The notes: generated from the sequence alone by a model not told the origin. Positions 27,850 to 37,868 are shown, counted from the first letter of the stretch. The stretch is 64,000 nt of DNA from Brevundimonas sp. SL130 (GCF_026625805.1 NZ_CP113064.1:1984001-2048000); one strand, 5' to 3'. Made by a program: numbers and translations.

Positions 27850-30800
27850 ATGGCTCGAAAGCAATCCGAAGATGTTGACGCCTTCATCGCTCACTGGGCT
27901 CACGTCCCGATTAGCGAACGGGCTCAGTACCAGACCTTCATCATCCAGCTTTGTCGGATCATCGGCGCGCCGGCGCCCGATGATGAACGGATGGGAGACC
28001 TGGACTATTGTTTCGAACGGCCGGTGCGCTTCGTCCACGAGGACGGGGTCAGCCATCCTTGCTATATCGACTGCGCCAAACAGGGCTGTTTTGTGCTGGA
28101 GGCGAAACAGTCGCTGAAACGGCGGGATGGCGGGCCGTTGGACCCGGCAGTTCAACTGGCGCGGTTCGTACACCCGTCACGCAAGGGCCGCGCGCCGTCG
28201 CCGGACGCCCTGGATCGGCTGATGCGCGCGGCGAAGCGACAGGCCGAAAACTACGCCAAGGCCCTGGATGAATGGCCGCCGTTTCTGATCGTGGTCGATG
28301 TCGGCAGAGCCATCGAGCTGTGGTCGGATTTCGCGCGACAGGGCAAGGCCTATGCTCAGTTTCCGGATCGGGCGACATACCGGATTGAGCTCGAACAATT
28401 GCGTCAGGCAGAGGTGCGCGACCGGCTTCGTCGGGTCTGGACAGATCCGATGTCGCTGGACCCTGCCGCCCGGGTGGCGGAAGTCACCATGGACATCGCC
28501 GCTCGGCTGGCCCTGCTGGTCCGATCCATTCGTCAAAGACAGTCGCAGTCGAGCGACGATCAAGCGGCGAGGGCGGCGAGGGCGGGGCGGATCGCCTTGT
28601 TTGTCATGCAGTGCATCTTCGCCATGTTCGCCGACAGCGTCGGTCTGATCGACGGGCGGGGCTTTCAGGGTTTCCTCGAGTCCTATCGCGGAAAGGCGGA
28701 CCGGTTCCATGATGCAGCCCGGGTGTTCTTCAGCGCGATGGACCGGGGCGGCCATTGCCTGGCGACCCAGCAGCGTATCCGCCAGTTCAACGGCGGGCTG
28801 TTCAAGGTGGTCGATCCGATGCCGATCACCGAGGCGGAGCTGGGGGCGCTGATCGAGGCCTCGAAATGTGACTGGAGCCTGGTGGAGCCGGCCATCTTCG
28901 GCGCCTTGCTGGAACAGGCTCTGGATCCGGCGGAGCGCGCTGAACTGGGCGCTCACTATACGCCGCGTGCCTATGTCGAGCGCCTGCTCGAGCCGACGAT
29001 CATGGAGCCGCTCCGCGCCGAATGGGAGGCGATCGAGGCCCAGGCCATCGGTCTGCATCTGGAGGGGGAGACGGCGACTGCGCGGCGGATGGTTCGCGCC
29101 TTTCACGACCAGCTTTGTCGGGTCCGTGTGTTGGATCCGGCCTGCGGCACAGGCAATTTTCTCTATGTCGCCATGCGGCTGATGAAGGAACTTGAGGGTG
29201 AGGTTCTGGGTGTCCTGAGCGAGATGGGTGAGGCCCAAGGGCGGCTGGGGATGGAGGGCCACGTCGTCAGTCCTGAACAATTCTATGGGCTGGAAAAGAA
29301 TGCCTACGCAGCGTGGATTGCAGAATTGGTGATGTGGATCGGATATTTGCAATGGCATTTTCATCTTTTCGGTGACGCCAATCCGTCGGAGCCGATCCTG
29401 AAGGATTTCCAGCGCGTCGTGCGAACGGACGCGCTGATCCGGTGCTCCCGCCTGGACTTGGCGCGCGACGCAGAGGGCCGGGTGATCACCCGGCCTGTCG
29501 GGCGGCTGTCGGACGGGGCGGCCGAGCGGGAGGTCGAATGCTACGTTGATCCCTACCCAACGCCCTGGCCGGAGGCGCATTTCATCGTCGGCAACCCGCC
29601 CTTCATCGCCGGCAAGGATCTGCGAGCGGAACTGGGCGACGGCTATGTCGATGCTCTGGACAGGCTCAGAGGCGGGCGGTTTCGTTCGGCGGACATCGTC
29701 ACGGCCTGGTGGGATCGAGCGGCGGAGATTCTGACACGCGAGGGGTCGATCCTGCGGCGGTTCGGCTTCATCATGACCAATTCGGTGACCCAGATCTTCT
29801 CGCGGCGAGTGATCGAACATCACCTGGCGCGTCGCCCAGCGATCCGTTTGGTCTTCGCCATTCCTGACCATCCATGGGTCACGGGCGCCGGTCGCGCCGA
29901 TGTGCGGATCGCCATGTCCGTCGCTGAACGCGGCGAGCCGGACGGCCGTGGCCGGTGGCTGGAGGTTGTCGGCGAACAGGACCTGCACACTGATCTGCCC
30001 AAATTGAGCTTCCGGGAAAGGGAAGGCGTCATCGGCGCCGATCTGATGATCGAGTCGGGCCTGACCCAGGCGGTCGATCTAAAGGCCAATACGGGCCTGG
30101 CGCATCGCGGCGTTCAGTTGATGGGCGCCGGGTTTCTGGTCGCCTCGGCGCAGGGGCGGGCGCTGCTCGAGGGATCGGAACCGGACGCTCCGTCCCCGCT
30201 TCGCACCTATCGCAACGGACGGGACCTGGCGGACCGGGCGCGGGATCTGCAGGCGATCGACCTGTTCGGCTGGGACGAGGTCGAGGTGCGGCGTCGTCAT
30301 CCATTGATCTATCAGCATCTGCTGGAGACGGTTAAGCCTGAGCGAGACCGTAACAACCGGCTATCCTACCGAGAAAACTGGTGGACGTTCGGCGAGCCTC
30401 GCCGGGATCTGAGAGCCGCGCTGGAGGGGCTCGACCGCTACATCGTCACCGTCGAGACGGCCAAACACCGCTGGTTTCGCTTTGTCGATTCCGCCGTCCT
30501 GCCCGACAACAAGCTGGTGGTCATCGCCAGCGATGACGCCGCCGTTCTGGCCATGCTGTCGTCCCGCCAACACCGAGCCTGGTTCGCCGCCAACGCCGGC
30601 CGGATCGGCGAGTACAGACGCGAGGCCGTCTATGTGAAAGGCGTCTGCTTCGACCGTTTCCCTTTCCCGCAGCCGACGGCGGCGCAGACGGCTGAACTTG
30701 CGGCCCTGGGGGAGGAACTGGACACGACGCGGGCGCGCGTTTTGGCTGAGCATGCCGATCTGACAATGACCGGCCTTTACAATGCGCGGGCGCGTCTCGG

Positions 30801-31320
30801 CGATCCGACGGTGATGAGCGCTGCGGAGCGCATGGTTTACAACACAGGCCGCATCGGCATCCTCGACCATCTTCACAGGATGATCGACCGTGTCACGGCC
30901 GAAGCCTACGGCTGGCCCGTCGACTTGTCCGACGCCGAAACGGCGACCCGACTGGCAGGGCTCAATCGGACGCGAGCAATGGAGGAGGCGCAGGGACGGG
31001 TGCGGTTCATTCGTCCGGCCTACCAGAACGAGCGGGTCAGAACCTCTTCAGCGCCAGCTCAGACTGAGGCCATGCTGACGCTCGAAGCGATCCTGCCGCG
31101 CCTGCCGGAGGATCCTGGGCGCTTGGCGGCGGCCCTGCTGACCAACCTGCGCCGGTCAGGTGTTCCGATGAGATCGGAGGATCTGGCTACGGGCTTTGAC
31201 GGGCGCGGGCTGCGCAAGCGGCGGACGATTGAGCACACCCTGGCCGTCCTGGCGGTCTCTGGCGCGGTCCAGAGATCGGACGGCGGGTGGTTCGCACCGC
31301 GGCGCACGGGCGCTGGTTGA
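27850..31320 (+). CDS. MmeI-type single-chain restriction-modification enzyme (type IIL)
   Basis: A 1156-aa fusion protein. An N-terminal nuclease motif reads D74-x9-E84-x-K86 (YIDCAKQGCFVLEAK), the same spacing as the MmeI endonuclease site. A helical spacer follows, then a gamma-class adenine methyltransferase: motif I DPACGTGNFL at about 429 and motif IV NPPF at about 582. A target-recognition region spans about 750-950. A tail of about 130 residues past the usual end contains a winged-helix-like segment (LRRSGVPMRSEDLATGF). Type IIL enzymes methylate one strand and cut about 20 bases away. No partner gene is present or needed. It sits between hutI and an oxidoreductase with no transposon around it. 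The recognition sequence cannot be read by eye. Confidence 0.85.
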   Translation: MARKQSEDVDAFIAHWAHVPISERAQYQTFIIQLCRIIGAPAPDDERMGDLDYCFERPVRFVHEDGVSHPCYIDCAKQGCFVLEAKQSLKRRDGGPLDPAVQLARFVHPSRKGRAPSPDALDRLMRAAKRQAENYAKALDEWPPFLIVVDVGRAIELWSDFARQGKAYAQFPDRATYRIELEQLRQAEVRDRLRRVWTDPMSLDPAARVAEVTMDIAARLALLVRSIRQRQSQSSDDQAARAARAGRIALFVMQCIFAMFADSVGLIDGRGFQGFLESYRGKADRFHDAARVFFSAMDRGGHCLATQQRIRQFNGGLFKVVDPMPITEAELGALIEASKCDWSLVEPAIFGALLEQALDPAERAELGAHYTPRAYVERLLEPTIMEPLRAEWEAIEAQAIGLHLEGETATARRMVRAFHDQLCRVRVLDPACGTGNFLYVAMRLMKELEGEVLGVLSEMGEAQGRLGMEGHVVSPEQFYGLEKNAYAAWIAELVMWIGYLQWHFHLFGDANPSEPILKDFQRVVRTDALIRCSRLDLARDAEGRVITRPVGRLSDGAAEREVECYVDPYPTPWPEAHFIVGNPPFIAGKDLRAELGDGYVDALDRLRGGRFRSADIVTAWWDRAAEILTREGSILRRFGFIMTNSVTQIFSRRVIEHHLARRPAIRLVFAIPDHPWVTGAGRADVRIAMSVAERGEPDGRGRWLEVVGEQDLHTDLPKLSFREREGVIGADLMIESGLTQAVDLKANTGLAHRGVQLMGAGFLVASAQGRALLEGSEPDAPSPLRTYRNGRDLADRARDLQAIDLFGWDEVEVRRRHPLIYQHLLETVKPERDRNNRLSYRENWWTFGEPRRDLRAALEGLDRYIVTVETAKHRWFRFVDSAVLPDNKLVVIASDDAAVLAMLSSRQHRAWFAANAGRIGEYRREAVYVKGVCFDRFPFPQPTAAQTAELAALGEELDTTRARVLAEHADLTMTGLYNARARLGDPTVMSAAERMVYNTGRIGILDHLHRMIDRVTAEAYGWPVDLSDAETATRLAGLNRTRAMEEAQGRVRFIRPAYQNERVRTSSAPAQTEAMLTLEAILPRLPEDPGRLAAALLTNLRRSGVPMRSEDLATGFDGRGLRKRRTIEHTLAVLAVSGAVQRSDGGWFAPRRTGAG

Positions 31321-31358
31321 ACCGCTGAAGGGTGCTATGCCTTGGTCAGAGAGGGGCC

Positions 31359-32957
31359 ATGGCCAAGACCGAAACCGACGTCGTCATTCTGGGGGGAGGG
31401 CATAACGGATTGGTGTGCGCCTTCTATCTCGCCCGGCGGGGATTGAAGGTGACCGTGCTGGAGCGCCGCTCGGTCGTCGGCGGCGCGGCGGTGACCGAGA
31501 CCTTCCACCCCGGCTTTCGGAACTCTACCGCCAGCTACACCGTCAGCCTGCTCAGTCCGACCGTCATCGCCGATATGGATCTGGCCCGACATGGACTGAA
31601 GATGGTCGAGCGGCGGATGTCGAACTTTCTGCCGCTGGGAGACGGACGCTATCTGGCGGCGGGGCCGGGTCGGACGCGGACGGAGGTCGCGAAGTTCTCG
31701 ACGCGCGACGCGGAACGTCTGGACGCCTACGAAACCCGGCTGGAGACGGTCGCGGCCCTGCTGCGAGATCTGACGCTGACATCTCCGCCGAACATGGTCG
31801 AGGGCGGCTGGGCGGCATTGCCGGAGATGCTGAAGGCGGGCCGTCTTGGGCGTCGCATCGTCGGGCTGGGTCAGACGGGCCGCCGCGACCTTCTGGACCT
31901 GTTCTCCAAGTCGGCGGGGGACTGGCTGGACGGCTGGTTCGAAAGCGATCCGATCAAGGCCCTGTTCGGTTTCGACAGCGTGGTGGGCCACTACGCCAGT
32001 CCCTATACGCCGGGTTCGGCCTATGTCCTGCTGCACCATGTCTTCGGCGAAATGAACGGCAAGAGGGGCGTCTGGGGTCACGCCCTGGGTGGGATGGGAG
32101 CGATCACACAGGCCATGGCCTCGGCCTGCGCCGAACAGGGTGTGGACGTGCGGCTGGATGCGGCCGTGACTGAGGTCCTGATCGAAAAGGGCAGGGCGGT
32201 CGGTGCGGTGACCCAGGACGGCGACGTCGTGCGCGCCCGAGCCGTTGTGTCCAACCTGCACCCCCGCCTGTTGTTCGAGACGCTGCTCGACCCCGCATCG
32301 GTTCCGACGGATTTCAAGGAACGGATGGGACGATACGCCTCTGGCTCTGGCACCTTCCGAATGAATGTCGCGCTTTCGGAGCTTCCGAAATTCACCGCCC
32401 TGCCAGAGCCCGGCGATCACCTGACGGCCGGCATCATCATCGCCCCGAGCCTGGCCTATATGGATCGCGCCCATGCCGAGGCGCGGCTGAACGGCTGGTC
32501 GTCAAAACCGATCGTGGAGATGCTGATCCCCTCGACGCTGGACGACAGTCTGGCGCCGGCGGGCGCCCATGTGGCGAGCCTGTTCTGCCAGCATGTTTCC
32601 CCCGATCTCGAGGATGCGCATCGCGACACGGTGGCCGATCTGATGATCGATACGGTCGACGCCCATGCGCCGGGCTTCAAGGCCTCTGTTCTGGGGCGGA
32701 TCGCCCTGGGGCCACGGGATCTGGAGCGAAGGTTCGGACTGGTCGGGGGCGACATCTTCCACGGTCGGCTCAGCCTGGACCAGTTGTTCAGCGCCCGCCC
32801 GGTTCTGGGCCATGCCGACTACCGTATGCCGGTTCCGGGCCTTTACCTCTGCGGATCAGGCGCTCACCCCGGTGGCGGCGTCACCGGGGCGCCGGGTCAT
32901 AACGCCGCGCGGGCGATCCTGATGGATCTCAAGCCTAGACCTGGGCGACGCCCATAG
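31359..32957 (+). CDS. FAD-dependent oxidoreductase, PYROXD2/phytoene-desaturase-like
   Basis: A 532-aa flavoprotein. It has a dinucleotide-binding start (TDVVILGGGHNGLVCAFYLARRGLKVTVLERR), the block VVGGAAVTETFHPGFRNSTASYTVSLL and the C-terminal FAD motif PGLYLCGSGAHPGGGVTGAPGHNAAR given in parts. These match the PYROXD2 branch of CrtI-like proteins, not true phytoene desaturases. The substrate is unknown. Start is the ATG at 31359 after GAGGGG. Its 3' end overlaps the opposing response-regulator gene by 23 bases. Confidence 0.87.
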   Translation: MAKTETDVVILGGGHNGLVCAFYLARRGLKVTVLERRSVVGGAAVTETFHPGFRNSTASYTVSLLSPTVIADMDLARHGLKMVERRMSNFLPLGDGRYLAAGPGRTRTEVAKFSTRDAERLDAYETRLETVAALLRDLTLTSPPNMVEGGWAALPEMLKAGRLGRRIVGLGQTGRRDLLDLFSKSAGDWLDGWFESDPIKALFGFDSVVGHYASPYTPGSAYVLLHHVFGEMNGKRGVWGHALGGMGAITQAMASACAEQGVDVRLDAAVTEVLIEKGRAVGAVTQDGDVVRARAVVSNLHPRLLFETLLDPASVPTDFKERMGRYASGSGTFRMNVALSELPKFTALPEPGDHLTAGIIIAPSLAYMDRAHAEARLNGWSSKPIVEMLIPSTLDDSLAPAGAHVASLFCQHVSPDLEDAHRDTVADLMIDTVDAHAPGFKASVLGRIALGPRDLERRFGLVGGDIFHGRLSLDQLFSARPVLGHADYRMPVPGLYLCGSGAHPGGGVTGAPGHNAARAILMDLKPRPGRRP

Positions 32958-33312
32958 CCTTCATCAGGGCCTCCCGGATCGCCGCCTCGGTGAAGGGCTT
33001 CTGCACGGTGGCGGAGCCGCGCCATTCCTCGGGCAGGCCGCCTTCGCCATAGCCGGTCGAAAAGACGAAGGGCACGCCGCGAGCTTTTAAAGCCTCCGCG
33101 ACGGGAAAGACCTGACGCCCCGCCACATTGACGTCCAGCAGGGCGGCGTCGAGATCTGCGGTGTCGCGCGCCATCGCCTCGCCGTCGTCGATGTTGGACG
33201 CGGGGCCGATGGGGATGCACTCCATGTCTTCCAAAATGGTCTCGAGCAGCATGGCGACGAGCGACTCGTCTTCCACCACCAGGACACGTCGGCCGTTTAG
33301 GGGTTGGGGCAT
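32935..33312 (-). CDS. Single-domain response regulator
   Basis: A 125-aa protein that is one receiver domain: acidic pocket VLVVEDESLVAMLLE, phospho-acceptor Asp in DLDAALLDVNVAG, Thr/Ser switch in PFVFSTGYGEGG and Lys in ATVQKPFTEAAI. There is no output domain. Such stand-alone receivers pass phosphate on or work by binding a partner. Its start lies inside the 3' end of the HWE kinase gene (16-base overlap), so the kinase is its likely partner. Confidence 0.9.
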   Translation of the reverse strand: MPQPLNGRRVLVVEDESLVAMLLETILEDMECIPIGPASNIDDGEAMARDTADLDAALLDVNVAGRQVFPVAEALKARGVPFVFSTGYGEGGLPEEWRGSATVQKPFTEAAIREALMKAMGVAQV

Positions 33313-34943
33313 GGGGCGGCCGTCCTGTCCAGTGGAACCGTCAGTTCCGCAATCAATCCATCGCTGGCGTAGACCAGTTCGATCTCACCCGCCAGATCAT
33401 GGTGAATGTTTCGCTCAATCAATCGACTACCGAAGCCTCTTCTGTCCGGTATCGAAACTTTCGGGCCGCCGATTTCGCGCCATCTGAGCTTGAGAACTCG
33501 GCCGGGATCGGTGACCTTCCAATCGATCAGCACCCGCCCGTCCGGTTCGGACAGGGCGCCGTATTTCGCCGCATTGGTCCCGAGCTCGTGAAAGATCATG
33601 CCCAGCGAAAGGGCGGTGGCCGGGGGCAGGGCCGTACTGGGGCCGTTCAGGCTGATGCGGGCTGGACCGAAGGCTTCGGTCTCGTGCAGAAGAACCGCTT
33701 GAAGATCAGCCCCTTCCCAATGACTGTGCGTCAGCAGATCGTGGGTGTGCGACAGGGCCAGAATGCGAGACTGGAATGTTTCGGCGAAACTGGCCGGGTC
33801 GGTATGCGATCGAGCGGTCTGGATGGCGATAGACTGAACCGTGGCCAGGGTGTTTTTCACACGATGGTTCAGCTCATCTATCATAAGCTTCTGGATCTGA
33901 ACGGCTCGAACATTGTCCGTGACGTCATGACCCTGCACGAAGATGCCGACCACGGCGCCGCTCTCGTCACGGATCGGCTGAAAGATGAAGTTGAGGTAGA
34001 GGGTTTCCAGCGTACCGTCCGGGGTGCGTTGCAACTCCGCACGGCGCTCGCGACCTTCATAGGCTTCCCCGGTCTCGAACACGGTGTCGAGGCATTCCAG
34101 AAATCCCTGACCCGCCAATTCGGGCAAGGCCTCGCTTACCGGCTTTCCTGCAATGTCCCGATGCCCGATCAGTTGGCCGTAGGCGTGGTTGTGCATCTGA
34201 AAGCGGTGCTGACGACCGCTTAGGACGGCGACGAACCCCGGCGCCTGCATGAACATCTCAACCAGCCGGTTGCGTTCCATCTCAAGACGGCGATTGTCTT
34301 CCTGGACGGACTGGGCGCGCCGAAGAACCGATCCGCCGATCAGGGCGTCCAGCGCCGTCGTCGGTTCGTCGGCGCGGATCGCGGGCGACAGATCCGTAAT
34401 GTCCATCGTGTGCTGAAGCAGAAAGACGACTTCACCCTCAGCGTTCATCAAGGGGGTATGTGTGGCGCTCCAAATCCGCTCTTCGAACACTTCGCCGCCG
34501 TCGCTTTTCAGGCGCGGCATCGAATAGCGCACCACGGCCAGGTGGTCGCGCTGGCGCGTATCGCGCGCCTTTTCCAGCGACGCCTTCACCTGTCTGACAT
34601 TGTCTGGCGCGCGGTCGCCTGGCCCGGAGTCGAACGCCGTGAACAGGGGGCGGCCGACGATCTCGCTTCGTCGCGCCCCGGTGACATCGACATAGGCCTG
34701 ATTGACCTCGACGATGCGCAGATCTGGCGTGAGCAGCAGATAGGGATTTGGCGAGGCCTCGAAGGCGCTCGCCAATTCCTCCACTGAGGCGCCGGCTCTT
34801 TCTAGAACAGTCAATACAAACCCCAACCCAATAGGGTCCCTAACGCGCGATGGGGCAAACGGTTCGGTAGCGGACAAAGAATTTTCCGCTCGGCCTTCGT
34901 CATTGGCGTGTTGAGAGAATTTGCTAAGGACGGGGCATGACAT
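33297..34943 (-). CDS. PAS-containing HWE-family sensor histidine kinase
   Basis: A cytosolic kinase of up to 548 aa with two PAS modules (about 60-170 and 225-340), then a phospho-acceptor block LMIDELNHRVKNTLATVQ and an HWE-type ATPase (IFHELGTNAAKYGALSEPDG, LRWREIGGP, GFGSRLIERN). The Trp-x-Glu in WREIGGP and the missing F box mark the HWE family, often used for light, redox or stress sensing. No membrane helices. The first ATG is at 34943, inside the divergent esterase start; TTG 34814 (LTVLERAGASVEELASAF) is an alternative and may be the true start. It signals most likely to the receiver encoded just downstream. Confidence 0.88.
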   Translation of the reverse strand: MSCPVLSKFSQHANDEGRAENSLSATEPFAPSRVRDPIGLGFVLTVLERAGASVEELASAFEASPNPYLLLTPDLRIVEVNQAYVDVTGARRSEIVGRPLFTAFDSGPGDRAPDNVRQVKASLEKARDTRQRDHLAVVRYSMPRLKSDGGEVFEERIWSATHTPLMNAEGEVVFLLQHTMDITDLSPAIRADEPTTALDALIGGSVLRRAQSVQEDNRRLEMERNRLVEMFMQAPGFVAVLSGRQHRFQMHNHAYGQLIGHRDIAGKPVSEALPELAGQGFLECLDTVFETGEAYEGRERRAELQRTPDGTLETLYLNFIFQPIRDESGAVVGIFVQGHDVTDNVRAVQIQKLMIDELNHRVKNTLATVQSIAIQTARSHTDPASFAETFQSRILALSHTHDLLTHSHWEGADLQAVLLHETEAFGPARISLNGPSTALPPATALSLGMIFHELGTNAAKYGALSEPDGRVLIDWKVTDPGRVLKLRWREIGGPKVSIPDRRGFGSRLIERNIHHDLAGEIELVYASDGLIAELTVPLDRTAAPCPNP

Positions 34944-36529
34944 TCGCCGCCGCCTTGGCCACCCTCTCGCTCGCCATGACCCAGCCCACAGATCGGCCGG
35001 CGGCCGAACCGCCCGTCGTCCAATTGCCGCAAGGCGCCCTGTCCGGAGCCGCGGAAGACGAGGTCGCGTCTTTCAAGAACATCCCCTATGCGGCGCCGCC
35101 GGTCGGGGAACGTCGCTGGCGACCGCCCGGCGAGGCGCCTCAGTGGGAAGACCTTCGGGACGCCACCCGCTACGGCGCCCTATGTATCCAAGCGACGCCT
35201 CAAGGCGATCCCGGCGTCGGGCCTCTGCCGATGAGCGAAGATTGCCTGACCCTGAACATCTGGCGACCAGAGGCGGTGAGCGCGCCGGCCCCCGTCATGG
35301 TCTGGATCCATGGCGGCGGACTGGTCAACGGCTCGGGCACAGCCGCCCTGTATGACGGGTCGCATCTGGCGCGCCAGGGCATGGTGGTTGTGACCCTGAA
35401 CTATCGCCTGGGACGGCTCGGATTCTTCGACCATCCCGCCCTGGTGGCCGAGCGTCCGGCGGACGAGGCGGCGGGCAACTATGGTCTGATGGACGTCATC
35501 GCCGCCCTGAAATGGGTCAGGGCCAATATCGCGGCGTTCGGCGGCGATCCCGCGAACGTCACCATCTTCGGCGAGTCGGCCGGCGGCGCCATCGTGACCC
35601 GGATGATGATTTCACCCCCGGCGCGCGGCCTGTTCGACCGGGCCGTGGTTCAGTCCGGTCTGGGGCGAGAGCTGCAGACGCCGCTGGATCGGCGTGGGGC
35701 CTTTGACCTTCCTTCGGCGCGCGAGCGGGGCGAGGCGTGGGCCTATGGCCATAATCTGATGACCGCGGCCGATTTGCGCGCCGCGCCGGTGGAGCAGTTG
35801 CTGAGCCCTGCGCCGGTCTTCGCCAACGGCGACCTCAGCCTGATCGACGGCAAGATCGTGACCTCCACCGTCGAAGCGGCTTTCCGCGCCGGGCGGCAGG
35901 CGCCTGTGCCCTTGATCATCGGGACCAACAGCGCCGAGTTCTGGTGGATGAAGCCGACGGACCGCAACGGCTACGGCATGATCGACGACGACATGACCTG
36001 GCTGGAGCGGGCTTTGATCACGGCGGCCTACGGAGGCGAGGGGGGCTTTGACCGGGGCTTCCTCACAGACGCCGTCTTTGCCGAACCGGCGCGATGGCTG
36101 GCGAGGCGGCACGCCGCAGCGGGGCATCCGGCCTATCTTTATCGGTTCGAAGTCTCCTCGCCGGACAATCCTGAACCCCACGGCGGCGCCACCCATGCCA
36201 TCGAACGCCCCTATGTGTTCGGGACCCTGGCCTTGCTGCCCTATTCGGTGCGGGACGCGGATAGAGCGGCGTCCGAGGCGATGATTGGCTACTGGACCGC
36301 CTTTGCAAGGTCCGGCGATCCGAACGGGGTCGGGCGTCCGAACTGGCCCATGACGGTCGGAGGGGACACCCAGATGCTCCAGTTCCGCAACGAGGGCCCC
36401 GCCGCCACGTCTCTGCCCGAGGCGGGGCGACTGGATCTGATCGAGATGTTCCGCGAACGGCCGCACTTGATCAGCAAGCCCGCGATCACACCGCCGACGT
36501 CGCGCCCGACTGCTTCTCCTTCAACGTAA
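34937..36529 (+). CDS. Carboxylesterase type B
   Basis: A 530-aa alpha/beta hydrolase with an N-terminal export signal (MTFAAALATLSLAM). The type-B features are present: FKNIPYAAPPVGERRW, EDCLTLNIWRP, oxyanion hole IHGGGLVNGSG, nucleophile elbow FGESAGGAIV, GTNSAEFWWM and a His in EPHGGATHAIERPY. It hydrolyses carboxylic esters; the natural substrate is unknown. The start ATG overlaps by seven bases the start region of the opposing kinase. The 3' end overlaps gor by 44 bases. Confidence 0.9.
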   Translation: MTFAAALATLSLAMTQPTDRPAAEPPVVQLPQGALSGAAEDEVASFKNIPYAAPPVGERRWRPPGEAPQWEDLRDATRYGALCIQATPQGDPGVGPLPMSEDCLTLNIWRPEAVSAPAPVMVWIHGGGLVNGSGTAALYDGSHLARQGMVVVTLNYRLGRLGFFDHPALVAERPADEAAGNYGLMDVIAALKWVRANIAAFGGDPANVTIFGESAGGAIVTRMMISPPARGLFDRAVVQSGLGRELQTPLDRRGAFDLPSARERGEAWAYGHNLMTAADLRAAPVEQLLSPAPVFANGDLSLIDGKIVTSTVEAAFRAGRQAPVPLIIGTNSAEFWWMKPTDRNGYGMIDDDMTWLERALITAAYGGEGGFDRGFLTDAVFAEPARWLARRHAAAGHPAYLYRFEVSSPDNPEPHGGATHAIERPYVFGTLALLPYSVRDADRAASEAMIGYWTAFARSGDPNGVGRPNWPMTVGGDTQMLQFRNEGPAATSLPEAGRLDLIEMFRERPHLISKPAITPPTSRPTASPST

Positions 36530-37868
36530 CCAGCTCCTCAGCCATTGTGGGGTGCACGGCGCAGGTCGCGTCCCACTGAGCCTTGGTCAGGCCGGCCTTC
36601 ACGGCGATGGCGGCGAGCTGGATCATCTCCGGGCTGTCCGGCCCGACGATATGGACGCCGACGACGCGCTGGCTGTCGGCGTCGACCACCAGCTTCATCA
36701 GCACGCGTTCTTCCGAACCGGTGAAGGCGTATTTCATCGGTCGGAAACGGGTCACATAGACATCAACACCGGCCGAGCACGAACGGCGGGCCTCTGCCTC
36801 TGACAAGCCGACGACCCCGACCGGCGGCTGGCTGAACACGGCCGTCGCCACGGCCTCGTAGTCGAAATGCTGGGGATTGTCGCGATAGACGGTCTGATGG
36901 AAGGCGACCGCCTCACGGATGGCGACCGGCGTCAGGTTCATCCGGTCGGTGACGTCGCCGATGGCCCAAATGTTGTCGGCCGTCGTCTTGGAATAGGGAT
37001 CGACCTTGATCGCGCCCTCGTCATTCAGCTCGACGCCGGCGGCCTCAAGCCCCAATCCCTTGACGTGCGGGATGCGGCCGGTGGCGAACATCACAACGTC
37101 CGTCTCCAGCTTCATCCCGTTCTCGAGATGGTTCACCAGTCCCGTGGCGGTCTTTTCGATCTTCTCGTGTTGGCAGCCCAGGATGACCTTGATGCCGCGT
37201 TTCTCGATCTCGCCCGCCAGATGGGCGCGCACGTCGTCGTCGAAGCCGCGCAGGATGTTGGGGCCGCGATAGATCAGGGTGGTCTCGACACCTAGACCGG
37301 CGAAGATGCCGGCGAATTCCACCGCGATATAGCCCCCGCCCGCGATCAGGATGCGCTTCGGCAGCTTTGGCAGATGGAAGGCCTCTTCCGAGGTGATGGC
37401 GTGTTCGATGCCCTCCAAGCCCTCGGGCTTCCATGGGCGGCCGCCGGTGGCGACCAGGATTTTTTCGGCGGTGATGGTGCGGTTCTTGCCGACGATCTCA
37501 ACCGTATGGGCGTCCTTCAGCACGGCGCGGCCGTGGACCAGCTCGACGCCGGCCTTGCCCAGGTTGGCGGCGTATATCCCCGACAGGCGGGCGATCTCGA
37601 CGTCCTTGGCTTCAAGGAAGGTCGGCCAGTCAAACTTCGCATTGTCGAAGGACCAGCCGTAGCCTTCGGCGATCTCCAAGGCATGGCTGACCTCCGAGGC
37701 CATGACCATGAACTTCTTCGGCACGCAGCCCCGGATCACACAGGTGCCGCCGACGCGGTATTCTTCCGCCACCGCGACCTTCTTGCCGCCCAGCGCCGTC
37801 AAACGCGCGGCGCGCACGCCTCCCGAGCCGGCGCCGATGACGAAGAGGTCATAGTCGTATTCGGCCAT
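36486..37868 (-). CDS. gor: Glutathione-disulfide reductase
   Basis: A 460-aa NADPH-dependent FAD enzyme that keeps glutathione reduced. The FAD site is DLFVIGAGSGGVRAARL, the redox-active disulfide is GGTCVIRGCVPKKFMV (the GTCVIRGC variety common in alphaproteobacteria), the NADPH site is RILIAGGGYIAVEFAGIF and the FAD-binding Asp is in IWAIGDVTDRMNL. The C-terminal catalytic His is in TCAVHPTMAEE. Length is normal. rpiA and glmU lie upstream on the same strand with a 148-base gap that shows no gene. Confidence 0.95.
   Translation of the reverse strand: MAEYDYDLFVIGAGSGGVRAARLTALGGKKVAVAEEYRVGGTCVIRGCVPKKFMVMASEVSHALEIAEGYGWSFDNAKFDWPTFLEAKDVEIARLSGIYAANLGKAGVELVHGRAVLKDAHTVEIVGKNRTITAEKILVATGGRPWKPEGLEGIEHAITSEEAFHLPKLPKRILIAGGGYIAVEFAGIFAGLGVETTLIYRGPNILRGFDDDVRAHLAGEIEKRGIKVILGCQHEKIEKTATGLVNHLENGMKLETDVVMFATGRIPHVKGLGLEAAGVELNDEGAIKVDPYSKTTADNIWAIGDVTDRMNLTPVAIREAVAFHQTVYRDNPQHFDYEAVATAVFSQPPVGVVGLSEAEARRSCSAGVDVYVTRFRPMKYAFTGSEERVLMKLVVDADSQRVVGVHIVGPDSPEMIQLAAIAVKAGLTKAQWDATCAVHPTMAEELVTLKEKQSGATSAV

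Noticed and set aside
31359..32957. Phytoene desaturase CrtI
   Set aside because: The PYROXD2-type start and end motifs fit better, and no crtB, crtE, crtY or other carotenoid genes are adjacent.
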